Position numbers and translations under genes: made by a program
DNA from: Deminuibacter sp966424055
Lineage (GTDB): Bacteria > Bacteroidota > Bacteroidia > Chitinophagales > Chitinophagaceae
Direction of reading: 5' to 3'
Length of the DNA stretch: 64,000 bases
Assembly (NCBI GenBank): GCA_966424055.1
Contig: CBJLMB010000003.1
Location: 174,425 to 238,424, forward strand
Notes under the pieces: model-generated
Database searches by the model: none
Seen by the model: the letters and a program-made list of their open reading frames with translations, nothing else
What the model was told of the DNA's origin: nothing
Shown: positions 8,531-15,780 of the stretch, piece by piece
Position numbering within the stretch: the first letter of the stretch is position 1
Layout: the number at the start of each line of letters is the position of its first letter

Positions 8531-8567
8531 AAAAGTGAATGGAGCTGTATGATCCATTCACTTTTTT
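8531..8567. terminator. bidirectional intrinsic terminator
   Basis: A perfect 10-bp stem (AGTGAATGGA 8534-8543 with its complement 8553-8562) and 9-nt loop, with an A-run before and a T-run after, lies between the convergent GH130-like and SDR genes. Confidence 0.85.
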
Positions 8568-8598
8568 TGTCATTAACAACATTGCCGTCAATGCCATC

Positions 8599-9462
8599 TT
8601 AACTAACAGCTTCAGTTACCTCATCAAAAGCAGTAGCTGTGCTGATGGCTTTCCATGTTTCGAGATCCTTTTTCACTGCTTCTATTTTTTGATAGGCCAG
8701 GTCATACGCATCCTGTCCTAAAAACAAATGCAGTGGTGGATTTTGCTCATTAGCCATGCGGATAATCACTGCGACAGCTTTTTCCGGGTCGCCGGGTTGG
8801 TTGCCATTGATCATATCCTGGTGAGCCTGCTGTACTTCTCTTACCTCTGTGTAGGCCTCAATAGGATTGGCAGGTACTTTCAGTGAACCGGAATCGAGAA
8901 AGTTGGTTCTGAAATAGCCGGGGGCGACAGAAGTTACTTTAATACCGAATGGTTTTACCTCTGCGGCCAATGCACCGGTAATGCCTTCCAGGGCAAATTT
9001 GGTAGAACAGTAAATGCCAAACCCGGGAAAAGAACTGATGAAACCGGCAATAGAAGAGATGTTGAAAATATGGCCGGAGCGCTGCTTTCTCAAATAGGGC
9101 AGCACGCTGCACAACACATTCAATACACCGAATACATTGACATCAAAATTATCACGCACTTCGCGGTCAGTCAGTTCCTCTATGGCGCCTGCCTGCCCGT
9201 AACCGGCATTGTTCACCACCACGTCTATTTTGCCAAAGCGGCGGAGTGTTGTTTCAATAGCTGTGCGTACACTATCTTCATTTGTCAGGTCGGTTTCAAG
9301 TGGAAGAAAATCGGGCGTTTCACCGCCTGCAGCCTCTGTAAGGCCGGCCATGCTGCGCGATGTAGCGGCCACCTGGTATCCCTGCTGCAGCAATTGCTTC
9401 ACCAGGGAAAGACCAAACCCTTTTGATGCGCCGGTAATAAACCATGTTTTTTTGTTGCTCAT
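8599..9462 (-). CDS. short-chain dehydrogenase/reductase (SDR family)
   Basis: This 287-residue classical SDR has the nucleotide-binding TGASKGFG (residues 10-17), NNAGYG (84-89), a catalytic Ser in NISSIAG (about 136-137) and the YxxxK pair at Y151 and K155 (YCSTKFA). It would be a cytosolic NAD(P)-dependent oxidoreductase acting on an alcohol or ketone; the substrate is unknown. The length fits the family of uncharacterised oxidoreductases that lack further domains. It is monocistronic and converges with the GH130-like gene. Confidence 0.9.
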   Translation of the reverse strand: MSNKKTWFITGASKGFGLSLVKQLLQQGYQVAATSRSMAGLTEAAGGETPDFLPLETDLTNEDSVRTAIETTLRRFGKIDVVVNNAGYGQAGAIEELTDREVRDNFDVNVFGVLNVLCSVLPYLRKQRSGHIFNISSIAGFISSFPGFGIYCSTKFALEGITGALAAEVKPFGIKVTSVAPGYFRTNFLDSGSLKVPANPIEAYTEVREVQQAHQDMINGNQPGDPEKAVAVIIRMANEQNPPLHLFLGQDAYDLAYQKIEAVKKDLETWKAISTATAFDEVTEAVS

Positions 9463-9797
9463 TTTTCGTAGATTTTTTGATGATGCAAATTAGCAAGGTG
9501 GCAGATCCTGGCTATTGCACTCTTCAAACAGATACTTGTAAAAATCAAACATCGCGCGATTGAGTGAAAACGGGTAGATTAACCGGGAAGTTTTATATGT
9601 ACACTTGTTTGATAAAATTGCAAGTGTAATGAAGCGTGGAATAACAGAAAGCAGGCAGAATAGTTTCCTGCCACAAGCAAACAGTTGAGTACATGGTTTG
9701 CTTTGTTAAAAATACAGCGTTACCGCGGCTTAATTTTGATGAATGCACCAGTTTGAGCCTGTCGGTATTATTTTGAGAATGTACGGACTGTTTTTTG
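9463..9797. other. intergenic region without a recognisable gene
   Basis: About 335 bp between the divergent SDR gene and a small downstream gene. No convincing reading frame on either strand and no RNA gene were seen. The only element worth naming is the candidate promoter at its right end (9798-9805). Confidence 0.5.
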
Positions 9798-9805
9798 TAA
9801 ATTTG
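9798..9805 (+). promoter_or_regulatory. candidate -7 box giving a leaderless transcript
   Basis: TAAATTTG matches TAnnTTTG perfectly and ends 3 nt before ATG 9809. A TTTG lies at 9772-9775, slightly farther upstream than the usual -33 spacing. If this box is used, transcription would begin at or next to the start codon. Confidence 0.4.
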
Positions 9806-9808
9806 GTT

Positions 9809-10069
9809 ATGGCTTCTAAACGGACTATAGAGGAGATCCAAAAGGTTAGTAATGTTGTGATCAAGAAACTTCGGCAAAAAAAGTTTGCTAACGGTCAGTC
9901 TTTTATGATCAATTCCCGTTCTTTACCCAAGGGTACTTCTTACCTGGAGTATTCCAATGGACAGATTATTTATGTCAAACTGACTGCTAATCATATGGAT
10001 TTTGAAGTGATTGAAGAACTTACGCCGGTGCAGAGCCAAAAAATCCGTCGTGAACTCCATCTTATTTGA
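9809..10069 (+). CDS. small conserved-type protein of unknown function
   Basis: I take ATG 9809 as the start (MASKRTIEEIQKVSNVVIKK...), giving 86 residues; the frame is open 22 codons farther upstream, but that part is not protein-like. The product is basic at the N-terminus and predicted to be alpha then beta, ending in a charged helix (PVQSQKIRRELHLI). There is no signal peptide, membrane segment or known motif. Composition and codon use match neighbouring genes, so I think it is real. A -7-type box sits only 3 nt upstream. I do not recognise the family. Confidence 0.6.
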   Translation: MASKRTIEEIQKVSNVVIKKLRQKKFANGQSFMINSRSLPKGTSYLEYSNGQIIYVKLTANHMDFEVIEELTPVQSQKIRRELHLI

Positions 10070-10138
10070 GAGTAATGCCCGAATTACATATTATCACTGC
10101 GTTCCGGTTAACCTATCTCGATCATTGCTTCAAAATAC

Positions 10139-10612
10139 CTAATCCTTAGGCTCCCATAATTGAATTTTATTACCCTCAATATCTAAAATGTGAACAAACT
10201 TACCATAGTCATATGTTTCGATTTTGTCCAGTATAGTCACGTTTTCTTTTTTTAATGCTTCAACCAGGGCCTCCAGGTTCTCTACTCTATAATTGATCAT
10301 AAAATCTTTTGCCGAGGGCTCAAAATATTTTGTGTTCTCTGCAAATGGATTCCACTGGGTAAGTCCCTTTTTGGTGCTGTCATCGGCCTCACGCCATTCA
10401 AAGCTTGTTCCATACGGGGTAGTATCAAATCCCAAATGTGTTTTATACCATTCATTGATTGCTTTTGGGTCTTTGCATTTAAAAAAGATCCCCCCGATTC
10501 CTGTTACTTTTTTCATTTTTGTATGTTTTTTGTCAGGCATTATTGTTTTAAAAGCGAAACCTAATAGAAACGAGCTAGTTACCAGTGATAAGGGCAATAA
10601 TATCCTTTTCAT
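10139..10612 (-). CDS. VOC (glyoxalase/bleomycin-resistance fold) protein
   Basis: This 157-residue protein has a VOC domain from about residue 36: GIGGIFFKCKDPKAINEWYK-type first strand and helix, then DYGKFVHILDIEGNKIQLWE at the end, the typical last strand with its Glu metal ligand. The first 25 residues (MKRILLPLSLVTSSFLLGFAF) look like a signal or anchor. An internal Met33 (MKKVTG...) would give a cytosolic version, and the sequence alone does not settle which is used. It follows the AraC/GyrI regulator by 19 nt on the same strand, so the two are probably co-transcribed. Ligand unknown. Confidence 0.8.
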   Translation of the reverse strand: MKRILLPLSLVTSSFLLGFAFKTIMPDKKHTKMKKVTGIGGIFFKCKDPKAINEWYKTHLGFDTTPYGTSFEWREADDSTKKGLTQWNPFAENTKYFEPSAKDFMINYRVENLEALVEALKKENVTILDKIETYDYGKFVHILDIEGNKIQLWEPKD

Positions 10613-10631
10613 GTGCTATTCGTTTTTTAAT

Positions 10632-11537
10632 TTAATACCTCAGTGTTTTAACTGGGATAAACAATTCCAGATCGAAGTGATCCCAATTGCAAATATTGTC
10701 TTTGTCCAAGTACACCTCCAGTGCATATTGCAGTTCGCATTCATAAGAACTGTTTATGAGCCAATGATCAAACAGGTAGTTGGTGGCTGTCGCAACCAAA
10801 TTAAGATCACCCGACACAGTGGTCACTGCATACCGGCATTGGGGCAAAGTGGTGGTTGCCATAAAGCTGTCCGGATTAATTTTAAGCTCAGGTGGAATTG
10901 TAATGCATACTTCATACCGGTATTTTTCCTTTGGTGTTATTTCCGGATCGTCCATTGACATACCAAAAATTGTTTCTGAACGGAACAGATCCATTTCTTT
11001 AGCCCATTTAACCATTTCCTCCTGTGCACTTAAAACCACGCCTTCCCGGAAAGCGTCAGAGACCCTTATATAGGCAATCCGCCGTTCGGGAAGCTGCCTT
11101 ATTTCAACAGGGAAGGTAGCTTCTAATTCTTCCCTGGTCATGCTGCAATGATATCTGTTTATCGGAAACAAGTCTTTGCAGATCTTGCTATTTTTAATTT
11201 TTATACCATTCCTGTATTCGCTTGGCGATATTCCAAAATACTGTTTAAATAAACGGGAAAGCGTTGAAGTGGATGAAAAGCCGCAGCACATTGCAATTGC
11301 TGAAATGGACGTTTTAGAAAACTTTAGAAGGCGGGCTGTTTTTTCAATACGGACGCGATTAATAAAATTGTTGACAGTTTCTCCGGTAACTGCGACAAAG
11401 ATCCGGTGAAAATGAAAGCGTGAGAAAAAAGCGACATCAGCCAGTTCTTCCAGTGAAATTGACCTGTTTAAATTGTTATTAACATAATCAATCACTTTAT
11501 TGATGCGGCTTTTGTATATCTCATTTGAATGGCTCAT
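10632..11537 (-). CDS. AraC-family regulator with GyrI-like effector domain
   Basis: In this 301-residue protein the N-terminal ~105 residues form the double helix-turn-helix of AraC/XylS (VIDYVNNNLNRSISLEELAD and the second helix FSSTSTLSRLFKQYFGISPSEYR). Residues about 135-300 match the GyrI-like small-molecule-binding domain (EIRQLPERRIAYIRVSDAFREG..., ending in the LELFIPVK strand), as in SoxS/Rob-related and Rob-like multidrug regulators. It probably activates genes in response to a bound hydrophobic compound. The VOC gene downstream is the likely partner in an operon, suggesting a small detoxification or resistance unit (inference). Confidence 0.88.
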   Translation of the reverse strand: MSHSNEIYKSRINKVIDYVNNNLNRSISLEELADVAFFSRFHFHRIFVAVTGETVNNFINRVRIEKTARLLKFSKTSISAIAMCCGFSSTSTLSRLFKQYFGISPSEYRNGIKIKNSKICKDLFPINRYHCSMTREELEATFPVEIRQLPERRIAYIRVSDAFREGVVLSAQEEMVKWAKEMDLFRSETIFGMSMDDPEITPKEKYRYEVCITIPPELKINPDSFMATTTLPQCRYAVTTVSGDLNLVATATNYLFDHWLINSSYECELQYALEVYLDKDNICNWDHFDLELFIPVKTLRY

Positions 11538-11750
11538 GTATTCAAATTGCTTAGGGAATAAGAAGGGCTTTGGCCTACTTGAAAGTAAAAAAACTTTTGT
11601 ATTTCGGCTAGTAGAATCGTAAGTGCAATTGTTCCATCAGTTTTCGGTGAGAACAGGCCCGGGATCATTTTAACGGGAAGCGATGAGCACTGGCCTGGTT
11701 GGATTCTTGGTCCCTGCTTTCCTGGCGATTTTCAGGGTGGTGGTGGGTAA
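11538..11750. other. intergenic region, possible decayed coding sequence
   Basis: Upstream of the AraC gene. The plus-strand frame across about 11660-11750 reads like protein (...TGSDEHWPGWILGPCFPGD...) before a TAA, and the same frame continues beyond it (next entry). No initiation codon in good context was found, so this may be the remains of a gene. Confidence 0.3.
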
Positions 11751-11861
11751 GTGAAGGATATTCGCCGTTCCTGTTTGGCCGATTTAGAGATAGGAGATCA
11801 TTTATTTGAACTGAAATGGACTAAAAACGAGCTGGAATTCAGTCCTGTAGCGGTATTTTAA
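11751..11861 (+). pseudogene. short coding-like fragment ending at a terminator
   Basis: From GTG 11751 the frame gives about 36 residues ending ...GDHLFELKWTKNELEFSPVAV-F and TAA at 11859-11861, directly before a strong hairpin terminator. It continues in frame with the preceding stretch across one stop codon. Protein-like composition plus a terminator placed right after the stop suggest the 3' end of a decayed gene. Family not recognised. Confidence 0.3.
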
Positions 11862-11896
11862 ATAAAAAAGGCATTCGTTTGAATGCCTTTTTTATT
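11861..11896. terminator. strong bidirectional intrinsic terminator
   Basis: Perfect 16-bp inverted repeat (11861-11876 and 11881-11896) with a 4-nt loop; the stem core is GGCATTC/GAATGCC flanked by A-run and T-run. It serves the minus-strand tRNA gene and any plus-strand transcript entering from the left. Confidence 0.9.
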
Positions 11897-11905
11897 GTTA
11901 AGCAG

Positions 11906-11977
11906 TAGCCCCGACAGGAATCGAACCTGTATCTAAAGTTTAGGAAACTTCTATTCTATCCATTGAACTACAGGGCC
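11906..11977 (-). tRNA. tRNA-Arg (anticodon CCT)
   Basis: The 72-nt cloverleaf reads on the minus strand with acceptor 5' GGCCCTG pairing CGGGGCT (G-U at the first pair) and discriminator A, with no encoded CCA. The D-arm is GTTCAATGGATAGAAT; the anticodon stem is GAAGT/ACTTT with loop TTCCTAA, so the anticodon is CCT and the tRNA decodes AGG. The T-arm is ACAGG-TTCGATT-CCTGT. A terminator lies 10 nt downstream and a TATTTTTG box 50 bp upstream. Confidence 0.95.
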
Positions 11978-12026
11978 GGTTGGAACAAGATAAACAGTAT
12001 TACCGTATAGCTGTATTTCCGGACCG

Positions 12027-12034
12027 CAAAAATA
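12027..12034 (-). promoter_or_regulatory. candidate -7 box for the tRNA-Arg gene
   Basis: TATTTTTG on the minus strand matches TAnnTTTG and lies about 50 bp upstream of the tRNA 5' end. Confidence 0.45.
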
Positions 12035-12102
12035 GGGTTTCTGACCTAATGGTGTATCGGCGAAACACAGATTTTCCTATTTTCATGAGGTAATATTATA
12101 AT

Positions 12103-12567
12103 ATGAAAAGAACGATCAGGCGATTTTTGCCGTTTTTGCTTGCCGCAACAGCAGCCGGACACAGTGCCACGGCCCAGGGTAAAACGACAGCCCCCCATTT
12201 TAATCACCTCACCGTGTATGTGGTGGATATGAAGGTGAGCAACGAGTTTTATACCAATGTGATGCAGCTGGAACAGATAGCCGAACCTTTCCATGATAAC
12301 CGGCATACCTGGTACCGCACCGGCGAACATACCCAGCTTCATGTAGTGCAGGGCGCAAAGGAAAAAGTACCGCACGATATTAATATCCACATGGCTTTCA
12401 GCGTTCCATCTATAACAGATTTTGTTAAACACCTGCAGGCAATGCATATTAAATACGGCGACTGGCAGGGCAATGGCAAGGTGCAGGACCGCCCCGATAA
12501 GGTGAAACAGATCTATCTCCAGGATCCCGACGGCTACTGGATAGAGGTGAATGATGACAGGTTTTAG
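12103..12567 (+). CDS. exported VOC-fold protein
   Basis: This 154-residue protein has a signal peptide (MKRTIRRFLPFLLAATAAG..., cut near ATAQG, residue 25). The rest is one VOC domain: FNHLTVYVVDMKVSNEFYTN at the start and IYLQDPDGYWIEVNDD at the end, the latter holding the usual Glu ligand. VOC domains bind metals and small electrophiles or antibiotics; this copy would act in the periplasm. Activity is not predictable. It is separated from the next gene by a repeat block. Confidence 0.82.
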   Translation: MKRTIRRFLPFLLAATAAGHSATAQGKTTAPHFNHLTVYVVDMKVSNEFYTNVMQLEQIAEPFHDNRHTWYRTGEHTQLHVVQGAKEKVPHDINIHMAFSVPSITDFVKHLQAMHIKYGDWQGNGKVQDRPDKVKQIYLQDPDGYWIEVNDDRF

Positions 12568-12584
12568 ACAACTTAGTTCTCAGC

Positions 12585-12735
12585 CGGCAATCCGCAGCCG
12601 GCAGTAGGCAATCAAGCAGGACAAGGTGCTTTTGTCGTCTGTATCGATGATTGCCTACTGCAAACTGCCTACTGCAGACTGAAGACTGCCTACTGCAAAC
12701 TGAGGACTGCCTACTGCCTACTGAAGACCGCTCGC
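12585..12735. repeat. low-complexity CTGCCTACTG repeat with long inverted repeat
   Basis: A block of degenerate copies of words such as GACTGCCTACTGCAAACTGA and CAGCCGGCAGTAGGCAATC. The left part contains a perfect 13-bp inverted repeat (12602-12614 with 12648-12660, 33-nt loop). The frame through the right part happens to be open and would extend the next gene by 42 repetitive residues; I take that extension as non-coding. Confidence 0.7.
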
Positions 12736-12750
12736 AGACGCCAAAAACCC

Positions 12751-12758
12751 TATCTTTG
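12751..12758 (+). promoter_or_regulatory. candidate -7 box
   Basis: TATCTTTG matches TAnnTTTG and lies 18 bp before ATG 12777. A small palindrome, CTCGAAAATTCGAG (12762-12775), covers the expected transcription start and the bases before the ATG. The box supports the choice of 12777 as start. Confidence 0.55.
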
Positions 12759-12776
12759 CCGCTCGAAAATTCGAGT

Positions 12777-13427
12777 ATGAAATTTTACAACAAGCTTATT
12801 AAATACCGTTTCTGGCTGGGATTACTGGCCCTGGTGCTGGCGGTAGTGGTGAACCTGACCAGTGGCTTCTGGCCTGCTTTTATCTTGTATTTCATCGGCA
12901 TAATAGCCCTGTTCAGTCATTTTTTCATTGGCCCGCTACGCCTGATACAGGAGCCCATGGAGCAGGGACGCGTAGAAGAGGTAGAGAAGATCCTCAATAC
13001 TATCTGGTTCCCCAACCTGCTGTATAAACCTATCCGCTCTACTTATTTTACCATCAAGGGCAACCTGGCCATGATGAAACAGGATTTTGATACAGCCGAA
13101 AAACACCTGAAAAAAAGCTCCCAGCTGGGTGCGCCCATGCCCGAGGCAGAAGGTGCCAATAAACTGCAGCTGGGTATGATGGCCCTGCAGAAAGGCGATT
13201 TCAGGAATGGTGAAACCTATATCCGCGCTGCAATACGCGCCGGTATTCCTGATAAAGAAAGTGAGGCAGTGGCTTACCTGAGCATGTGCCAGATTTTTAT
13301 GAACAAACGCGAATTCCGCGCAGCAAAGGATTTCTTCCGCAAGGCCAAAGCCTGCAAACCCACAACAAAACAGGTGCTTGACCAGATCAAGGAACTGGAA
13401 AAATACATTTCCAGGATACCAGGTTAA
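12777..13427 (+). CDS. membrane-anchored TPR-like protein
   Basis: This 216-residue protein has two hydrophobic helices near the N-terminus (FWLGLLALVLAVVVNLTSGF and AFILYFIGIIALFSHFFIG, about residues 10-52). A cytosolic or periplasmic domain of helix pairs follows (YFTIKGNLAMMKQDFDTAEK, LQLGMMALQKGDFRNGETY, EAVAYLSMCQIFMNKREFRA), which are TPR-like. It is probably an inner-membrane scaffold protein; partners are unknown. I start at ATG 12777, not upstream, because the upstream frame is an intergenic repeat and a TATCTTTG box lies 18 bp before this ATG. An intrinsic terminator follows 20 bp after the stop. Confidence 0.8.
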   Translation: MKFYNKLIKYRFWLGLLALVLAVVVNLTSGFWPAFILYFIGIIALFSHFFIGPLRLIQEPMEQGRVEEVEKILNTIWFPNLLYKPIRSTYFTIKGNLAMMKQDFDTAEKHLKKSSQLGAPMPEAEGANKLQLGMMALQKGDFRNGETYIRAAIRAGIPDKESEAVAYLSMCQIFMNKREFRAAKDFFRKAKACKPTTKQVLDQIKELEKYISRIPG

Positions 13428-13446
13428 AAAACCAGAGAATAAAAAG

Positions 13447-13475
13447 AAAAAGGATGCAGCAACTGCATCCTTTTT
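13447..13475. terminator. intrinsic terminator
   Basis: 13-bp perfect stem (13447-13459 with 13463-13475) and 3-nt loop followed by T-run, just downstream of the TPR-like gene. Confidence 0.9.
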
Positions 13476-13632
13476 TATTGTGGAAAATAAGCAAAGCTTG
13501 TGTTGAGAGGCTCGACGGGTTCCGGGAAGTGATCATATATAAAGGTGGAAAATCACTGCCATCAGCAGGGAAAATCCCCTGGACAAGGAATAAGGAACAG
13601 GGTTTCTTTGTTGGTCAATTTAAATCCATTTT

Positions 13633-14259
13633 ATGAAAACGATCTTATTCAGTACAACATTATGGTTGACTACGTTCCTGTTTACAGTGCAACTGCATGC
13701 GCAGGTGAACAAAACAGATACAACTGCCGGTAAAAATTTTTACATCGATGTTCATCACCTGGGTGCAGGCAAGGTTACAGCTGCTGATGTGGCGGCCGCA
13801 CACCAGAAAGACCTGGCCGTAGAAAAAAAACATGATGTGAATTTTATTAAATACTGGGTAGATGAAAGCCGGGGCGATGTGTACTGCCTTTCATCCGCAC
13901 CCGATCCGCAATCTGTTCGAGATACGCATGCAGAAGCGCACGGGCTTTTACCCGACCAGGTATATAAAGTAAAAGAAGGACAGGAAGCTCTTATAAAAGG
14001 GCATAACGATTTTTACCTTGATGTACACGAACTGGGTGCCGGCAAGGTAACAGCAAAGGATGTGGCAGCTGCACACCAGAAAGACCTGGCCGTGGAAAAA
14101 AAATATGGGGTTAATTTTATCAATTACTGGGTAGATGAAAAAAATGGGGTGGTCATGTGCTTATCCCAGGCACCTGATTCAACAGCGGTGATCAATACAC
14201 ATAGAGAAGCGCATGGGCTGGTACCCGTATCTGTGGTTAAAGTAAAACAGGGGCAGTAG
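13633..14259 (+). CDS. exported protein with two tandem DUF4242 domains
   Basis: This 208-residue protein has a signal peptide (cut near LHAQ, residue 24) and two copies of a ~82-residue domain at about 36-117 and 127-208. Each copy has F-Y-D-V-H-LGAGKVTA, DVAAAHQKDLAVEKK, YWVDE, CLS-APD and a final EAHGL. This is the DUF4242/SCO4226 ferredoxin-like family, a member of which has been described as nickel-binding; here the conserved His and Asp residues are kept in both copies. The copies are nearly identical at DNA level over long stretches, pointing to recent duplication or gene conversion. Role unknown, presumably periplasmic. Confidence 0.82.
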   Translation: MKTILFSTTLWLTTFLFTVQLHAQVNKTDTTAGKNFYIDVHHLGAGKVTAADVAAAHQKDLAVEKKHDVNFIKYWVDESRGDVYCLSSAPDPQSVRDTHAEAHGLLPDQVYKVKEGQEALIKGHNDFYLDVHELGAGKVTAKDVAAAHQKDLAVEKKYGVNFINYWVDEKNGVVMCLSQAPDSTAVINTHREAHGLVPVSVVKVKQGQ

Positions 14260-14385
14260 GGATGCCCGCTCATCCTCTTCCCGGAGAAGAGCATAAACAT
14301 CGGCCTATTTAACCTCCCTTTTTTATGAAGATTCTATTCTCCGGACAGTTATATTTTACAGGGTGCGATGCTTCAATTTAAATAG

Positions 14386-14417
14386 ATACAATGCCATGCT
14401 TTTGCATGGCATTGTAT
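14386..14417. terminator. hairpin between convergent genes, probable terminator
   Basis: Perfect 14-bp stem (14386-14399 with 14404-14417, core AATGCCATGC) and TTTT loop, between the convergent DUF4242 and nuclease genes. There is no clear T-run, so termination efficiency is uncertain. Confidence 0.55.
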
Positions 14418-14487
14418 TGAGCATTATTGATTTAATTGCCGTTGAATAAAAGCTGCTGTTAGTTCGCTGTGCCCGATGTTATTAAGA

Positions 14488-15366
14488 TCACAGGTTGTCT
14501 ACTTTAGCTTCTATTGCGTTTTGAATAGCTGCCGGTACATTTGACAATAGGTCATAGCCAGTTGCAGATTCAATAGCATCTACAGATGTTCTGTAGATTT
14601 TCCAATCACTATTTATGTTGTTATTGTTTGGCGTATTGATGGCAATGACACGCGTAGTGGTTGTGATCCTGCTTAGGTCATTGTTGCCAGCCGGCAATAC
14701 TACCATCACTTTCCATATATGAGCGGGCACTGTTACTTTCCCGTTATCAATCGTATTGGTTACTCCTCCGGCAGAGCCAGTGCCCCCTGTACCATAAGAG
14801 CCACATATAATGTATACTTCATTGCCGGCATTTACCAGGTCACGTTCATAGTTTTCCAAACCAGCCCAGGTGCGCTGATTATTATTGGGTGCCTGAGGTA
14901 TCATATTTGTCATCAGGAAGGTTGCCGAATTAGCAGCTATGGTGCTGGTCCTGTCTGCAGACGGGCAATTGTGCCCCCTGTCGAAACCGCTGCCTGTATA
15001 ACTGCTGTTTTGTACCTGGTACCAGCCTGCAGGTAAAGTATTGTCTGCCCTGAAATCGTTCTGACGATCTACCGTGCCCAGGTCACTTGATTCCAGGTGC
15101 CAGCTTACCCAGTTGGGTGTGCCCCTGTCCCTGCTATAAGAAAGTGAATAATAAGATTTATCCATTAAATAGTTATTGGGGGATGATGTGTTGGCAACAG
15201 CATTGCTTGGATTACCCAGGAATCTATTACCGTTTTCTGCAACCCCTGATACAGACAATTCTGGCGGTGAAGTGGTTAAGCCAGGCTCAAGAGTGGTTTC
15301 TTTTTTACATGCAGTAAATGCAAAAAGCAAACATGCAATGATACTGAGCTGTTTCATTGATTTCAT
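14488..15366 (-). CDS. secreted DNA/RNA non-specific endonuclease (DRGH), lipoprotein
   Basis: This 292-residue protein has a lipoprotein signal (LSIIACLLFAFTACKK, Cys20). The nuclease domain carries DRGHNCPSADRT (129-140, catalytic His132) and TNMIPQAPNNNQRTWAGLE (153-171), where Asn163 and Glu171 match the Mg-binding Asn and the Glu of Serratia nuclease and Anabaena NucA, including their 8-residue spacing. It should cleave single- and double-stranded DNA and RNA outside the cytoplasm, for nutrient scavenging or competition. Directly upstream, 21 bp away and on the same strand, is a NuiA-like inhibitor gene, so the enzyme and its antidote are probably co-transcribed with the inhibitor first. 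Confidence 0.9.
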   Translation of the reverse strand: MKSMKQLSIIACLLFAFTACKKETTLEPGLTTSPPELSVSGVAENGNRFLGNPSNAVANTSSPNNYLMDKSYYSLSYSRDRGTPNWVSWHLESSDLGTVDRQNDFRADNTLPAGWYQVQNSSYTGSGFDRGHNCPSADRTSTIAANSATFLMTNMIPQAPNNNQRTWAGLENYERDLVNAGNEVYIICGSYGTGGTGSAGGVTNTIDNGKVTVPAHIWKVMVVLPAGNNDLSRITTTTRVIAINTPNNNNINSDWKIYRTSVDAIESATGYDLLSNVPAAIQNAIEAKVDNL

Positions 15367-15387
15367 ATAGCGGTTTTTGGTTTTTCA

Positions 15388-15780
15388 TCAGGTTTCTATA
15401 GATGTGGTGCGGAGCATAACACAATAACCTTCAGGGGAAAAGCCGGTAATGAAAATAAGCACCTCTGTATTTCCCTCAACCCGGGTAACCTTGATCGTGT
15501 TCAAGTGTTGTTGAAGGAATTGCCATAATGCACCAGCTTTTTCCGCATTTACTTTCATTAATGCATCATTAGGATCTGAAATACGGCACATTCCGGAGAA
15601 AAAATCTTCCGCGGTAACAGTGCGTTGCATATCTATACTGCGTTGTGCCAATGAAGCAAGCTTATCCGGAAGTTCTGTTGCTTGTGTAATGTCTAGTTGT
15701 TCAATGATGAAAGGGTATTCTGATTCGGAATAATACAATAGTCCTTCGGTTAATGCGGATAATTGGCTTACAATAGTCAT
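15388..15780 (-). CDS. NuiA-like nuclease inhibitor
   Basis: This 130-residue cytosolic protein has no signal peptide. The N-terminal block LTEGLLYYSESEYPFIIEQ (about residues 10-28) closely resembles the same region of Anabaena NuiA, the inhibitor of the DRGH nuclease NucA (SESEYPF). The FFSGMCRISDPND segment and the C-terminal strand pair (VLIFITGFSPEGYCVML) also follow that fold. It should bind any nuclease left in the cytoplasm and protect the cell. It precedes the lipoprotein nuclease gene by 21 bp. The assignment is from recalled family motifs and context; NuiA homologues also occur without a neighbouring nuclease, so the pairing here is informative. Confidence 0.85.
   Translation of the reverse strand: MTIVSQLSALTEGLLYYSESEYPFIIEQLDITQATELPDKLASLAQRSIDMQRTVTAEDFFSGMCRISDPNDALMKVNAEKAGALWQFLQQHLNTIKVTRVEGNTEVLIFITGFSPEGYCVMLRTTSIET

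Noticed and set aside
12585..12735. CRISPR array suspected from the repeated words
   Set aside because: Repeat words are short, degenerate and without regular spacers, and no cas genes are in the window.
12651..12776. Upstream extension of the TPR-like gene
   Set aside because: The 42 extra residues come from the low-complexity repeat, and a -7 box lies inside the stretch.
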